This document shows positions 10,233 through 22,200 of a DNA stretch of 42,413 bases, piece after piece. The DNA lies in assembly GCA_008000375.1 (NCBI GenBank), contig SMOI01000006.1, positions 12,005 to 54,417 of the forward strand. Reading direction: 5' to 3'. The notes below the pieces were generated by a model. It was not told the DNA's origin, made no database searches, and worked only from the letters and a program-made list of their open reading frames with translations. A program made the translations under genes and the position numbers. The number at the start of each line of letters is the position of its first letter. The stretch's first letter is position 1. Source of the stretch: Poteriospumella lacustris (taxonomy: Eukaryota > Sar > Chrysophyceae > Chromulinales > Dinobryaceae).

Positions 10233-13200
10233 ATGGATGGAAGAGTATCTGATGTTACCCTCGCTGTAGAGGGTATGATGTGTCAAAAGAATTGTGGCTC
10301 CACCGTTCAGAGTGCATTGGAAAGCGTGACGGGAGTGGAACGAGTTGTTGTTTCTCACCCTGCTGGGACTGCTGATATTTGGTTGGCCCCCCATAGTACT
10401 CATATGGATCCTATGATGTTAGTTGGAGCTGTGGAAGATGTCGGGTACGGCGGGTCGGTCTTTCAGGACAGAAGACCGAAACGTCTTCCACCGGTGGTGC
10501 AGGAGGAAAAAGCGTCAGAAGACATTCCTCATATCGTCCTCGATGTGGAAGGAATGATGTGCCAAAAGAACTGTGGAACTACCGTTCAAAATGCATTGGA
10601 AGATGTCCCTGCCGTAAGCAGAGCCGTTGTTTCATTTGCGGACGGGAAAGCGTACGTGTGGATCAAACAGTCTAAACTGGCGGTGAGCGCTCAAGCCCTA
10701 AGAAATGCAATCGAAGATGTCGGGTATGATGCACGTGTTGTGTCAGACAATCGAAAGCTCTTTGGCGATGAATCGTTTCAAGATTTGGAGGAGTCTGCCG
10801 GCTCGAGCCCACCACCTGATCTCGCTCTGGTGGTCAAAGGTATCGACAAAACGGACGCGGCGGTTATTGAACGAATGCTGCTATCGATGGAGGGCGTCTT
10901 CAATGTTGCGGTTGATGTGGTATCGAAAACAGTTCATATTTGGGGTTACGCAGAGCGCAACAAAGTAGTCAGTCGCCTCCTCGGCAAAGGGTATCGGATA
11001 GACAAGGTCGAAGCGGAGTCGTCCACCAGCAGCAAGAACGAAATCGAAATGGTGGAAGTCCATAACCCCTTGGCCATTCGTCGCAATGCACTCACATTGA
11101 AAGTGAATGGCTCCAAACAAGCCGAGGATGTCATGAACATGTTGAACAGTATCCCAGATCTGCGCGCCGAATCATCCAAACGTACGATCGTCGTGTCCTT
11201 TGTGGACGATCGTATGGATGACGAAGGTTTACGTGATATCATTGTTGAAAGAGGGTTAGAGAAGTACATCATGTCGAATGATGTGACGGAAGTGATCAAA
11301 ACGGGCAAGAAAGAGTTCAAATACTCGATCCGTGGGATGTCGTGTGGCAACTGTGCGGTGAAGATTGAGAAAGCCTTGGCGACGATGCCCGGTGTTCTAA
11401 AGGCCTCGGTGAGTGTCATGACCCATCAAGGATTGGCGGTGGTGGATGATACCATTGACAATGCCTGTGGACCACGTGATTTGATGGACAAAGTCAAATC
11501 GTTGGGGTACGACTGTGAGTTGATCATGGGCGACAAAGATGGATCGAGCAACGAAGAAAACGAACGAGAATTAGCCCAATGGCGTCGTTTGATGTATTTC
11601 GCGGTCGTCTTTGGTGTCCCCGTGTTGGTCTTGCATTTGTTTAGTCATTACAACGAAGCGTTGATGATGTTTATGATGCAGCCCGCGTTGTGCCGAGGCG
11701 GGGTGGACCTAGGGCAAGTGATCATGATCGTGTTGAATTCGATCATGTTGGTCACGGTGGGCCATAAGTTCTATCGCGGTGCCTTTGTCGGGGCGATTCA
11801 TGGTAGCTTTGGTATGGATTTCTTAGTGATGACGGGGACCTTCATTACCTTTGCGTACAGTGCGGTGAAGATCTGTTTCGCGTGTTCCTTGCATCAACCC
11901 ACGGATCATGTGTTTTTTGAAGTGACCGGCATGTTGTTACTCTTTGTGACCATTGGGAAATACATTGAATCGTATGCAAAAGGACGTAGCGCGACATCGG
12001 TCGCAGAATTGTTGAAATTGCAACCGCGGGAAGCGTATTTGGTCTCGGATACCTCAGCCGAGGAGATCTTAGACCCCGACGTCAAGGATCCGCATGTCCG
12101 AGAGGAGCATGTCCAGTTGATTCCCGTGGATTTGTTACAGAAAGGGGATGTCGTCAAAGTTCTTCCCGGTGGACGTATCCCTACCGATGGTCGCATTGTC
12201 TTCGGGAGCAGTTACGTCGATGAATCGACCATCACCGGCGAATCGAATCCCGTACGGCGTGAGAAAGGCGACGAAGTCTTTGGCTCGACGGTGAATCAAG
12301 ACAACTGTCTGTTCCTGTCCGTGACGTCGTATGGCACCGATTCCGCGTTGGCACAGATCGTCCGGTTGGTGGAATCGGCGCAAATGAACAAAGCACCGGT
12401 GCAACAGTTTGCGGATCGTTTGGCGGGGATCTTCACCCCAATCGTCTTGGTCTTGGCGGTGGGAACGTTTGTCGTCTGGTATTCGTTGTGTTCGAGTCGC
12501 GTGGTCCCGAAGTCGTGGTTTGAAGAAGAATACAACGACCCGGTGCTCTTCTCTTTGCTGTTTGCCATCAGTGTGGTGGTCATCAGTTGTCCCTGTGCGT
12601 TGGGCCTGGCGACGCCGACGGCGATTATGGTCGGTACCACGGTCGGTGCCAGCAACGGTATATTGATCAAGGGCGGCGGTGCCTTTGAAGTGGCGCACAA
12701 GTAAGTGTGTTTGTCGCTGTGTGCGTGTGTGTCTGTGCTGAGGTTGTGTGTTCATGCCGATGCGGATGCTGCTTCTGCTGCTGTGCGTGTAGGGTGGATA
12801 CGATTGTCTTTGACAAGACGGGCACGTTGACGGAGGGCAAGCCATCGCTGACCGATGTGATCGTCGTCGCGAATAAATGTACGTGTGTCGTGTGTGTCGT
12901 GTGTGCTGTGTGGGGCTTGTACGCTGACTCTTCGTGTGTACGTGGTGTAGTGTCGGGCAAAGTGGCGGAAGATTCACTGATGGTGCTGGCTGCCACGGCA
13001 GAACAGCGAAGTGAACACCCCCTGGCCTTGGCCGTGATGCGTGCGGCGAAAGCGCGTGGCGTGACCCCGTTGCCCCTCGCGGAAGATGCGGCGATTTCGG
13101 TGGTGGGCAGCGGCGTGACGTGTGACTGTGCGTTGGGTAAAATTCTCATTGGCAATCGTGGTTTCATGAAGGCGCAGGACATCGTGGTCAATGCCGTGGC

Positions 13201-14125
13201 TGATTCCGCCATGTGGAATTTGGAAATTCAAGGCAAAACGGCCGTGTTGGTGTCGTTGAACAACGAAGTTCAAGGTGTGTTGGGTCTGGCGGATGTACCC
13301 AAAGCGGAAGCCGACAATGCCGTCCGCACATTGCGATCGATGGGCATTGATATTTGGATGTTGACGGGTGACAACGCGACGACGGCAGAGGCCCTGGCGC
13401 ATAAATTGGACATTTCGCAGGACCGTGTCTTGGCGGGGCTGTTGCCACAGGACAAAGTGAGCAAAGTGAAAGAATTGCAAGCCCAAGGCCACGTGGTGGC
13501 GATGATTGGAGACGGTGTCAATGATTCTCCCGCGTTGGCGCAAGCCGATTTAGGGGTGGCCATTGGTGCGGGTACCCAAATCGCCATCGAAGCGGCCAGT
13601 ATGGTCCTGGTGCGTAGTAGTTTGCATGATTTAGTGGTCGCGTTTGATTTGGCGAAGTTGGTGTTCCGACGTATTCGTTGGAATTTCATGTGGGCGATGA
13701 TCTACAATGTGGTCGCGGTACCGTTTGCGGCGGGTGTGTGGTTCCCATGGACGCATGTGTTGTTGCCCCCGCATTACGCGGGGTTGGCGATGGCAATGTC
13801 CTCGATTTCCGTCGTGATCTCGTCGATGTTGTTGATTCGGTATCGTCGTCCACCGTTGTTGGATGATGTCGCCGTGACGATGCCCGCCCACGCGATGTCA
13901 GCTGCCGACGGAGCAGGAGGAGTAGGGGGAGACCATCAGTTGTCGGGTTCCTTCTGGCGCAGTTCCTGGCAAGGGAAGAGTGACCATGGCAGTGGCAGTG
14001 GGTACAATCAATTGCCACGGGATGAACGGGAGTGGGAGATGTCCCTGGGGGTCGATTTGGGCTTAGGACGTGCACAGCCGAGTGGACGCGAGCGGTGGAA
14101 TGCCATTCGGGACGACGTCGTGTGA
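10233..14125 (+). CDS. ATP7: Copper-transporting P1B-type ATPase
   Basis: Three exons (10233-12700, 12793-12878, 12951-14125) give 1242 aa; the introns are 92 and 72 bp. It exports Cu(I) across a membrane at the cost of ATP. Five HMA-like N-terminal modules are visible. The first two carry GMMCQKNC (C17/C21 and C110/C114), a CxxxC spacing. Modules three and four (about 190-255, 275-350) have lost the cysteines. The fifth has canonical GMSCGNC (C371/C374). The core has TGES (668-671), the CPC ion-site (786-788), the phosphorylated DKTGT (D830), the class-defining SEHPLA (H874, P875) and GDGVND (1038-1043). Splicing restores AHKVDTIVFDKTGT exactly across intron 1. Intron 2 sits in the segment between the phosphorylation motif and the HP motif. 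From about 11250 onward Leu is written almost only as TTG, unlike the 5' part. Confidence 0.95.
12879..12950 (+). other. 72-bp intron that is open in frame
   Basis: The donor is GTACGT and the acceptor GTGTAG. The intron is GT-rich with TGTGTCG-type repeats. Its length is a multiple of three and it has no stop in frame, so retention would insert 24 residues, many of them Cys and Val, into the cytosolic ATP-binding loop. Removing it joins VVANK to SGKVAEDSL through one split Leu codon, which restores the normal family sequence. Confidence 0.8.
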
Positions 14126-14755
14126 GAAGAGAGCATCCGCTCGTCGTTCTATCTCGCCCGCTTTGCTCGCACCTACTCATCGTCGTTTGTCGTCGCCGAT
14201 CGTTTGAGTTTTCTCCCGGTCGCTTCTTCCTACCTCTACTGTTCTGCTGCGGCTACCGCTGTGTCGCGTGTTCCCACCACATTGTTCTGCTCGTTTGTTG
14301 TGGGGCGCTCCGGCACTTAAAGTATTCTCGCGGTCGAGTGTACGCTGTCCTCTGTCGCCCTGTCTCATCGCTGGTCCAGACGCTGTCCTCTGTCTTTGTC
14401 TCTGTCTGTCTCCGCTTCTCTCTCCCGTAGGATCGCTGTAGGTGGTTGGCAAACCCATCTTCGAATAGATATTCCTCCCTGTACATTCCATTGTGAGTCG
14501 TTTTTTCTTCTATTCTTTTTGCTTTCTAAATAGAAAAAATCAAACAAAACAGAACATTCTCTCCCATCCTGTCCATTGGTTGTGTTGTGTTGTGGTGGCG
14601 GTTTCGGTCGTTCGAAATGAAAACAGGACAAACAATAGCAGGCGCGGTGGACAGCTCGCATTGATGACGTTGGCAAGGAAAGAAAGCAGGGGCAAGGCAC
14701 TACAACACGCCGTTAACCCCACCCACGTCTTCGAAAGTGATAGGTGGCTGTCTCC
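14126..14755. other. Convergent 3' flanks, pyrimidine-rich
   Basis: This is the gap between the stops of the copper ATPase (plus) and the EngB gene (minus). Bases about 14140-14440 are strongly C/T-rich on the ATPase sense strand, with CTGTCT-type repeats. No coding region is supported. Confidence 0.5.
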
Positions 14756-16507
14756 TCAAGTCGATGCAGAGGGAGTGGTAGCAGCAGCAGCCTCCATCGC
14801 CTCATTCGACGTCTCAGCAGTGGTAGCAGCCTCCGTCGCAGTGTCCGTAGAGATCGTCGGCTGACGCACGTCCACTGCCGCTTGCAAGGCCGTGTTCAAC
14901 ACCGACAACACACCTCGTTTCGTTTCCGATGACGAAAAGAGAACGGGAATATCCCGCGTCGTGAACGCTTTCAAGCGGTCACGTAGACCCTGATAGATCG
15001 CGGGTGACACCGGGGAGGACAGGGGATGACCCCGATGGATCCGGCTGTTGTCGTTGTTGCCCCGCAGTTTGTCCACTTTCGTAAAGACAACGACGTACTG
15101 CACATCGGCGGGCAGCGTCTCGAGCAATTGGAAACATTCGTCGTCGGCGTCTAAGACACCGTGGCGCGAGTCAATCAAATGGAAAATACATCGTAACGTG
15201 GACCGTTCCCGTGTATACCGATCCATGAGTTTGGTCCACGAAGAACGTGTGGTTTTCGAACGTTGGGCATAGCCGACCCCGGGCAAATCAATCAAGTAGA
15301 ATTTCGGGGTTTCTTGCCCCACCACACCACTGACAAGGAAATAATTGAATTCGGTGGTCTTTCCCGCTTGTTTGGAGGCGTATGCCACATGTTTGCGATT
15401 GCAGATGGCATTGATGAGACTGGATTTACCCACGTTGGAACGACCAATGAAGGCCACTTCCCCCCAATGCTCAGGTGGCAAACCGGCGATGTTGACACAG
15501 CCTTTCACGAAATCTACTTGCCGAACAAAGGCCGTCACCGCCATTTGCAAGGCATCTTGATCTTGCAGACCCCCCAATTCCAACAATCGATGCAGTGCTT
15601 TCATCGCGAATGCGGTGGTACTTTCTTTGGTGAATTGGCGGAAAATAGTCTTCGAGGTGTCCGACGGAATCGACATCGAATGCGCTAACATCGTGTCCAA
15701 ACATCGCAGCGAGGCATCGAAGTGTTTCGTTGTGGCATAGCCAAGAGTTGCATTGGTCAGAAGTTCACGATGATACAGGAAATGGAATTCTTGGGCATCG
15801 GGATGGTCCGTGAAATGTTGTTGTGCCAGGGTGACGCAGCTGTGACTGAGATCGTCTGGTGCGAGCACCAAGCCAATGTGCGACCAGATGGATTCTACGA
15901 CGTCCATTTGCTCGTGTTGGGAAAACCATTTGACGAGGAAGGAAGTGTTCGTGGGCTGCGAACATAACTCGGAGCGGCACGTAGGAGTCGTTTCAAAGAG
16001 GCGATACAGTTCCCGTCCGATGTCTGGTTGATGAATCCGTTGCAACGTCTTCAGCGCGGCCTTCAAGACGTTGATATGGAATAAACCATGCTGATTCGCG
16101 TCTTCGATCATCTTGGTCAGTTTGCTGACATTTGTTGCTCGTCCAAATGCTTTCAAGTTGCCGAGAACGTTTTCGACCGTCGAAGTTGCTACGATGGGGG
16201 TCATAACGGTCGGTTTTGCGGATGCACTGGAGCTCTGCTTTGCAGATGATGGGGGCAATTGTGAAGCCCCTTTATCGTTGCTTCGCTTTGTTGCAGCATG
16301 AGATTTAGCAGCCAATAATCGAGTACCTATGAAGGCATCGCGGCCACCAACGGCTTTGATCAAATGGACGGCACCATGGGATCGGGACAGCCGACTTCCC
16401 CAGGCGCGAAGGGTAGAAGACGGAATCATGAAGCTTGAAGTTATTCTTATATGCAGAAGTAAGAACAAAAACACGGAAACGCGGAAGCAGAGTCTTTTCA
16501 GTGGCAT
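14756..16507 (-). CDS. GTPBP8: EngB/YihA-family GTPase with helical N-terminal extension, organellar
   Basis: A 583-aa intronless minus-strand gene. The GTPase domain (about 330-545) has the P-loop GRSNVGKSS (355-363), a G2-like GKTTEFNYF, G3 DLPGVGYA and G4 TKVD, which together identify the EngB family that assists large-subunit ribosome assembly. Bacterial EngB is about 200 aa. Here about 330 residues precede it, and residues 115-320 look like repeated helical pairs, perhaps PPR-like. The N terminus begins with a hydrophobic stretch (about 8-24) ending in SSF, then an Arg/Ser-rich segment. This could be a mitochondrial presequence (especially if translation starts at M27) or a bipartite plastid-type leader. 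The C-terminal tail is low-complexity Thr/Ala. It is divergent to the dihydroxyacetone kinase gene. Confidence 0.88.
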   Translation of the reverse strand: MPLKRLCFRVSVFLFLLLHIRITSSFMIPSSTLRAWGSRLSRSHGAVHLIKAVGGRDAFIGTRLLAAKSHAATKRSNDKGASQLPPSSAKQSSSASAKPTVMTPIVATSTVENVLGNLKAFGRATNVSKLTKMIEDANQHGLFHINVLKAALKTLQRIHQPDIGRELYRLFETTPTCRSELCSQPTNTSFLVKWFSQHEQMDVVESIWSHIGLVLAPDDLSHSCVTLAQQHFTDHPDAQEFHFLYHRELLTNATLGYATTKHFDASLRCLDTMLAHSMSIPSDTSKTIFRQFTKESTTAFAMKALHRLLELGGLQDQDALQMAVTAFVRQVDFVKGCVNIAGLPPEHWGEVAFIGRSNVGKSSLINAICNRKHVAYASKQAGKTTEFNYFLVSGVVGQETPKFYLIDLPGVGYAQRSKTTRSSWTKLMDRYTRERSTLRCIFHLIDSRHGVLDADDECFQLLETLPADVQYVVVFTKVDKLRGNNDNSRIHRGHPLSSPVSPAIYQGLRDRLKAFTTRDIPVLFSSSETKRGVLSVLNTALQAAVDVRQPTISTDTATEAATTAETSNEAMEAAAATTPSAST

Positions 16508-16926
16508 TCACTTGACGACGACCACTACTTTCCTGTTTTGTCTCGCGTTGACTCCACTCAAACGCAATGACCACAATATTCACTTTTAACTACAATATTC
16601 CCAAAAGAGGAGGAATAACTTGCAATATCCGAGCCGAATTGTGTCTTTGGGCCTGACGTCTTCAACACCAAATGGTTGGTATTGGTTATCCATTGGGATT
16701 GTTGGTGTTGGTTGGACAGAAACCGTATTTTGTAACGCCTTTTGGCTTTCTTCTTGTCGTGTGTGTTCTTCAACCATTGAGAGATCTTTCTTCTCGGTTT
16801 GTTTGGTCGTCTATCAAATGAAAACTTGTACTTCATTATTGAGGATTACGTTCAAAAGAGAAAGGTGGCATTGAAAGCTATCTTCCAAGGTTACTGGTTG
16901 GAAGTGAAGAAATACGATAACGAAGA
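16508..16926. promoter_or_regulatory. Divergent intergenic/promoter region
   Basis: 419 bp lie between the EngB ATG (minus) and the dihydroxyacetone kinase ATG (plus). Short ORFs here lack protein-like composition. No definite promoter element was identified. Confidence 0.4.
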
Positions 16927-18864
16927 ATGTCGAAGAAGCTCATCAATTCACCCGATTCGTGTGTCGAGGATCTTATTCATGGATTGCTTTATGCGAACCC
17001 GATGCTTTCTCAGGTTCAAGGATGCAATGCATTGGTTCATTCTTCCATACAAGCACTTCGTGAGGAACAAGTTACCCTGATATCAGGTATTGAGCGGTGT
17101 TTTTCCACGAAGCAGTTACGAGACGAGATCGATTGACATACCATTTTTGTTTAGGCGGCGGATCCGGCCACGAGCCCGCACATGCAGGCTATATCGGCAA
17201 TGGTTGTATCCATGGTGCCGTTCTCGGGCATGTGTTTGCTTCGCCCTCGGTTCAATCAATTTACAACACCATTCGAGTGGCCGCTGGATCGAAGGGCATC
17301 ATCATCGTGGTGAAGAACTATACCGGCGATCGCCTGAACTTTGGAATGGCGCTGGAGAAAGCAAAACAGGAAGGCGTTCAGGGAAAGATGATCATTGTTG
17401 ATGACGATTGTGCGTTGCCTCCTGGAAAGGGCATCACTGGTGGACGTGGAATCGCTGGAACCGTTCTGGTGCATAAGATTTGCGGCGCCTTGGCCGCCAA
17501 TGGTCATTCAGTCGACCATATCTTCGATTTTATGCAAATCATTTTGCCTAATATTCGAACGATGGGTGTAGCTCTGAGTATGTGTCATTTACCTTCGCAG
17601 ATTCATCACCCGTCGAATCGATTGGCCGGCGAACGAGCGATTGAAATTGGAATGGGAATCCATGGCGAACAAGGCCGTGAACAAGCCGAGCTCCCCACGT
17701 CTAATGCGGCCAAATATATTGCCTCTGTGATGGTGGACTCTGTTCTCACACGGTTGGGGATTAACGATAATGAGGAGGACGTGGAAGAAGACCGAGACGT
17801 CGTCGTGTTACTCAACAATTTGGGATGTCTGCCTGCCTTGGAAATGGGCATTGTCTTGAAAGAAGTCACAGAGAAATTGTTAGCTCATTCATGTCGACCA
17901 GTGAGAATTTATGCTGGTAGTTTCATGACGTCGTTGGACATGAACGGTGTCTCCTTGTCCATTTTGAACTTGTCGTTGTTGGGTATTGAGATGCGTGAAC
18001 ATGTGCTGTCGTGCTTGGACCACCCAACCAACGCCCCCGCTTGGACGCCTACCCTTCCGATTCCTTCCTCCAAAGACCATTTTGACGTGACCAAGCGTAC
18101 CATTCAACCCATTCTTAAGGAAAAGACCAGCGACGCCACTGTTACCACCGCGAATGTGGTGGAGAGTCTCCGTATGACTGTGGATGTTTTGAACGTGGTG
18201 CGCCTGGTCTGCAATCGAATCATCGCGGTTGAACCCCAATTGAGTGAATATGATGCTGTGTGTGGAGATGGTGATTGCGGTACGGTGATGAAGAAGGGAG
18301 CAACGGCGGTTCTTGCATTGTGCGATCAAACGCAGGTCGACAGCGGTGTATCTATTCCTCACTTCCTCGATGCGGTCGCTGATGCTGTGAGCGCTTCTAT
18401 GGGTGGTACCTCCGGTGTGCTGTTGGAGATTTGTTTCCGTGCGATGAGTTCGCACTTTTCTTCAAAGGTAGGCCTAATCCCTTCTCACCCTCTCACATGG
18501 TGTCTGCGTCAACGTCCGATGACACTCGTTCTACTGTTGACAGACAAGCGGCCAGGAGGATCTGTCTAAGCTGTGGATTGGTAGTTTAGCTGCTGGAGTT
18601 GATGCAATCCGTTACTATGGTGGAGCTGATGTTGGTATGCGCACGATGTTGGATGCATTAGTGCCCGCGGTGGAGTCATTAAAGTCGGGTAGGTCAATCG
18701 ACGTCTCCGCTCAGGCTGCATCCGCTGGTGTTGAGGCCACCAAGACGATGCAGTCATTGGCAGGACGATCGAACTATGTTGCGCAAGAGAAAATGCAAGG
18801 AGTTCCTGATCCTGGTGCATACGCCATGGCTGCTGCGTTTGAAGCTCTTGTTGGTCACTTGTGA
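16927..18864 (+). CDS. DAK: Dihydroxyacetone (glycerone) kinase, ATP-dependent, DhaK-DhaL fusion
   Basis: Three exons (16927-17086, 17155-18467, 18544-18864) give 597 aa; the introns are 68 and 76 bp. It phosphorylates dihydroxyacetone to DHAP. The first splice restores ISGGGSGHEPAHAGYIG exactly, the DhaK signature. The substrate-binding His lies in GMGIHGEQG (H223). The C-terminal DhaL domain has the nucleotide/Mg motif CGDGDCGT (about 421-428) and MGGTSGVLLEI. The last exon gives YYGGADVGMRTMLDAL and ends with PDPGAYAMAAAFEAL, both typical of the family. Total length fits single-chain eukaryotic enzymes such as yeast DAK and animal TKFC. The start at 16927 gives the usual KKLINSPDSCVEDLIHGLL opening. 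Confidence 0.95.
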
Positions 18865-19282
18865 GAAAGCCGTTATAGAGGGATTTCAGTGTATTTTGCT
18901 ACTAATTCGTTGTTGACGCGTGTTTATCAAGGTAGTGGTGTAGTGGTGGTGATGTAGTTCTTTTCATGTAGTGCGTGACTTCCGACCTTTTGTCGTCCCT
19001 GCACCACGAGGATCTACGTGTACGTGTAGCTGAACGGTAGGACGATGGAGCGATACCAGTGGGATAGCGAAGTGGGTCGCCGACGGAACGGTTTGCGCTT
19101 TCTGGGCGTTTGGGAGTTTGTGCTCGGTGTCTCCACCACAAACGACAACGAGCGGCGCTGTGCTTCCAGATGAGTCGAAAGTTGGTGGAATTGGAAGGAT
19201 TTCGGATGACTCTTGTCATCAGAATGTTTTTAATCCGTACAGTGGTTTAATTCTCTCTCACAAATCTTGAGTATATCCTACC
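18865..19282. other. Intergenic region with a possible 43-codon upstream ORF
   Basis: This separates the dihydroxyacetone kinase stop from the UGGT start. A small plus-strand ORF at 19044-19175 (43 aa, starting MERYQWDSEVG) ends 107 bp before the UGGT ATG and might be an upstream ORF in its leader. Its composition is plausible but nothing else supports it. A minus-strand 105-codon ORF here is Arg/Ser/Thr-rich and looks non-coding. Confidence 0.35.
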
Positions 19283-22200
19283 ATGATGTCGCCATTGTTG
19301 CTGTGGACGATTAGTCTCGTGTTACTACTGGCCCATGTTTGGGGTCGGGAAGTGACCGTCGAGGTCACAGCACCATGGAAAAAGTATGCCCTGGATTATG
19401 TGGTCGAGGTTTCTCAATACTTGGCTTCTGTTAATGATGATCCAACGGTCAAGAAATCCTCTGAGAAGTCTTCTGCCTTTTGGGACTTCCAACGATCCCT
19501 TTGTACACGAAATACTTCCATCGATGAAGCTATTCAAGGCCAAGGTGATGTTGCAGCCCTTCGAGAGGAGATCGCCGCCTCAGCTAAGGCGCTATTGCCC
19601 GCTAATTACCAAGATCTCATGGATCTTTTCCTTGATTTGCAACACAACGTCGCCGCGGTGTCCTTCTTCAACAGCCTGGCGGATCATGCTGGATCACCTT
19701 GTGGCAGTGGTATTGCCTTTGTGGAGACCACGACCGGTGGTATTTCCTGTTCATTGGACGAGCTGAATGAGCACAAGAACTCTGTCGGCTTTGAAAGTTG
19801 GGAACACGTGTATCCTGCCAAAACAACTGTGTCCAAGTCGCACGTGACTCTGTATGGTGTTCCTGGCTCATCGAGCCTGTGTCAGTTGATGACAAAGGCC
19901 TTGAATGAAGTCGAGACTGGGCACCTGGAATCGTTTGCGCTTCGTCCTTCGCTTTCTCTGGCACCTGCTGAATCGAACAACACGGTGTTGCAAGGGTACG
20001 GTGTGTTCTTGGACATCAAGAACATGGAATACAAGAACGTCGACGATGCGGCTTCCTCAACGTCAAAGGCAACAACGGGCAATGAAGAAGGAGAAGGTGA
20101 ATTTTCGGAGGAAGACATTGCGGGTATCAACTTCAAGAAACTGTATGAGTACAACGAGCATTCGAAGAAAGAGTTGTTGATGCTGCAAGATCGTTTGTTG
20201 CAAGTGGAGTTGTCAACGTCCGACAATTTGAAGGAAGAAATGAAGGTGTGGAAAATGAAAGATTTGGGTTTACAAATCGTACAAACCATGAACAGTGTGA
20301 CCTCGAAAGGGTCCGCGTTGGATGCGGTTCAATATTTGGCGGAAGTGGTACATAACTTCCCTCGGTATGCGTCGCGTATGTCCGCCACCAAAGTGACGCA
20401 TCAAGTACAAGCCGATGTCGAGAAGTTGTATATGAGCGGTGCGAGTAATTGGATGCCACCGAATTCCTTGTTTATCAATGGATTACGTGTGGATTTGTCC
20501 GAGCCGTCCTTCAACATCTTCGATATGTTGCAGAAGGTGCAACACGAAGTGTCACGCGAGTCGCAACTGGCCCATTTGAATTTGGGTCGTATTTATGCCC
20601 GTCGTGTCTATGAAGCTGCCTTTGCCGCCGCGTCATCCTCCTCCGATCCATCCATGGAAGGTTTGGATATGGAGGAGAATGGCGAAGCGCAAGCGATTCG
20701 TGTCGATGTGAGCAAAGGTGGCAAATACGCGGTCAGTTTCTTGAACAATTTGGAGAAAGACGAGATCTACGCGCAATGGCCGAAGACGTTGAAGACATTG
20801 TTGTACCCCTCGTGGTCCTTGCATGCCTTGTCACGTAACCTGTATACCGTCGTCGTGGTCGCCGATGTGTTCTCACCCAGCGGTGCGACACTGCTACAAC
20901 ACGCACGCAGCATGTACATGCAACAGTATCCGCTTCGTTTCGGCTTTGTCTTGGACTGCGACGACACCAATGGTGGTGATGGTACTGGTGGTGGTGGCGT
21001 CTCGGATACGTTGCCCAAGAAAAGTGACGTGTGTCGCGTCTTTGCCGCGATGAAGGACAAGAAAGGTGTGCAACGCGCCTCCCATTTCCTGTTCAACGTC
21101 GCCGACTACGTGACGGCGATGGAAGCGCAGGGATTGGAGGTGTCCTTGTCTCGACAACAGTTGCTGCAATTGGCAGCCTCGGATCAGGGTATGAATGGTG
21201 GCGAAGAGGAACAGGGGTTGTCGTCGTTGTTGTCGTCCTTTGGTGGGTCAGCCTCGAAGACCTTGATGAAGGACTTGGACGCCGCCTTGTCACACCCCAC
21301 GAAGTACCTCGACTTTGTCACCAATTCGACAGCGTATTTGAAAGCCCGCGGATTGCCCATGAACAGTTACAGTTTGAATGGCATTGTGGTGAACGAAGCC
21401 TCGTTGTCGACGCAAACGTTCATGCAAATCTTGGGCCGCGAACAATACACGTTGTCGAACATGGTACGGGCCAATCGCCTACGCGACCGGACGAAGAATT
21501 CCTTGTTTACCGACATCATGACCGTGGCGAATGCCTATCCACGTTACCATGCGCTGTTGGATGACCACGCAGTGGCGGAGTACGTCAATGCACTGGATAT
21601 GGCGGTGATGCGCGTCATGAGTGCGGCGACGGTGTTCACGACGACGGCGATTGACGATGCGGAAGTTGCCGCCGATGAGTATTTGGTGGTGTCGGAAGCG
21701 TCCGTGGCGGGTGTTCGCAATGTGGTCGAAGTGTTGCAATGGCTGCAGTCGTCTCCCTCGGCAGATGCAGATGGCGAGGAAGGCGCGGCGGCAGCGGGTG
21801 AATTGAGTCGCCCCGTGGTCGTTCGGGTGGCCTGGCGTCCTCCGACGGCCACCACTGCGGCTGTGGAGGTGGGTGTAGAGGTGACCGGTACCGGCGAAGC
21901 TGTTTCTACCACGACGGCGCCCGTGTCGCTGTTTGCACAAGTGCACGCCATCGCGTCGGTCAATCCATGTGTCGGCGACTGTGTGACGACCACTGCGCAG
22001 GCCCTGCAAGCGCTGCTGGATGAATCGTCCTCGTCGTCGTCGTCTTCCACCGTCGACATCTCCGAGCCCCCGGCGTCGGCGTTATCGCTTGCTCGGTAAG
22101 TTTTCTTCTCTTTTTTTTTTCATGTGGCTTGGGTGCCGTTTCGTACGCAAAGGAGTAGAGGACAGCAGAGGAGAGGAAAGGAGAGAGAGAGAGAGAGAGG

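Noticed and set aside
9907-10403. Overlapping minus-strand ORFs between HemK and the copper ATPase
   Set aside because: Composition looks random, and one extends over the first copper-binding module of the ATPase.
12135-12977. Minus-strand ORFs across the copper ATPase introns
   Set aside because: They are Arg/His/Thr-rich antisense translations; the opposite strand carries all conserved P-type ATPase motifs.
18902-19219. 105-codon minus-strand ORF
   Set aside because: It is biased to Arg, Ser and Thr, with no family and no clear promoter or 3' signal.
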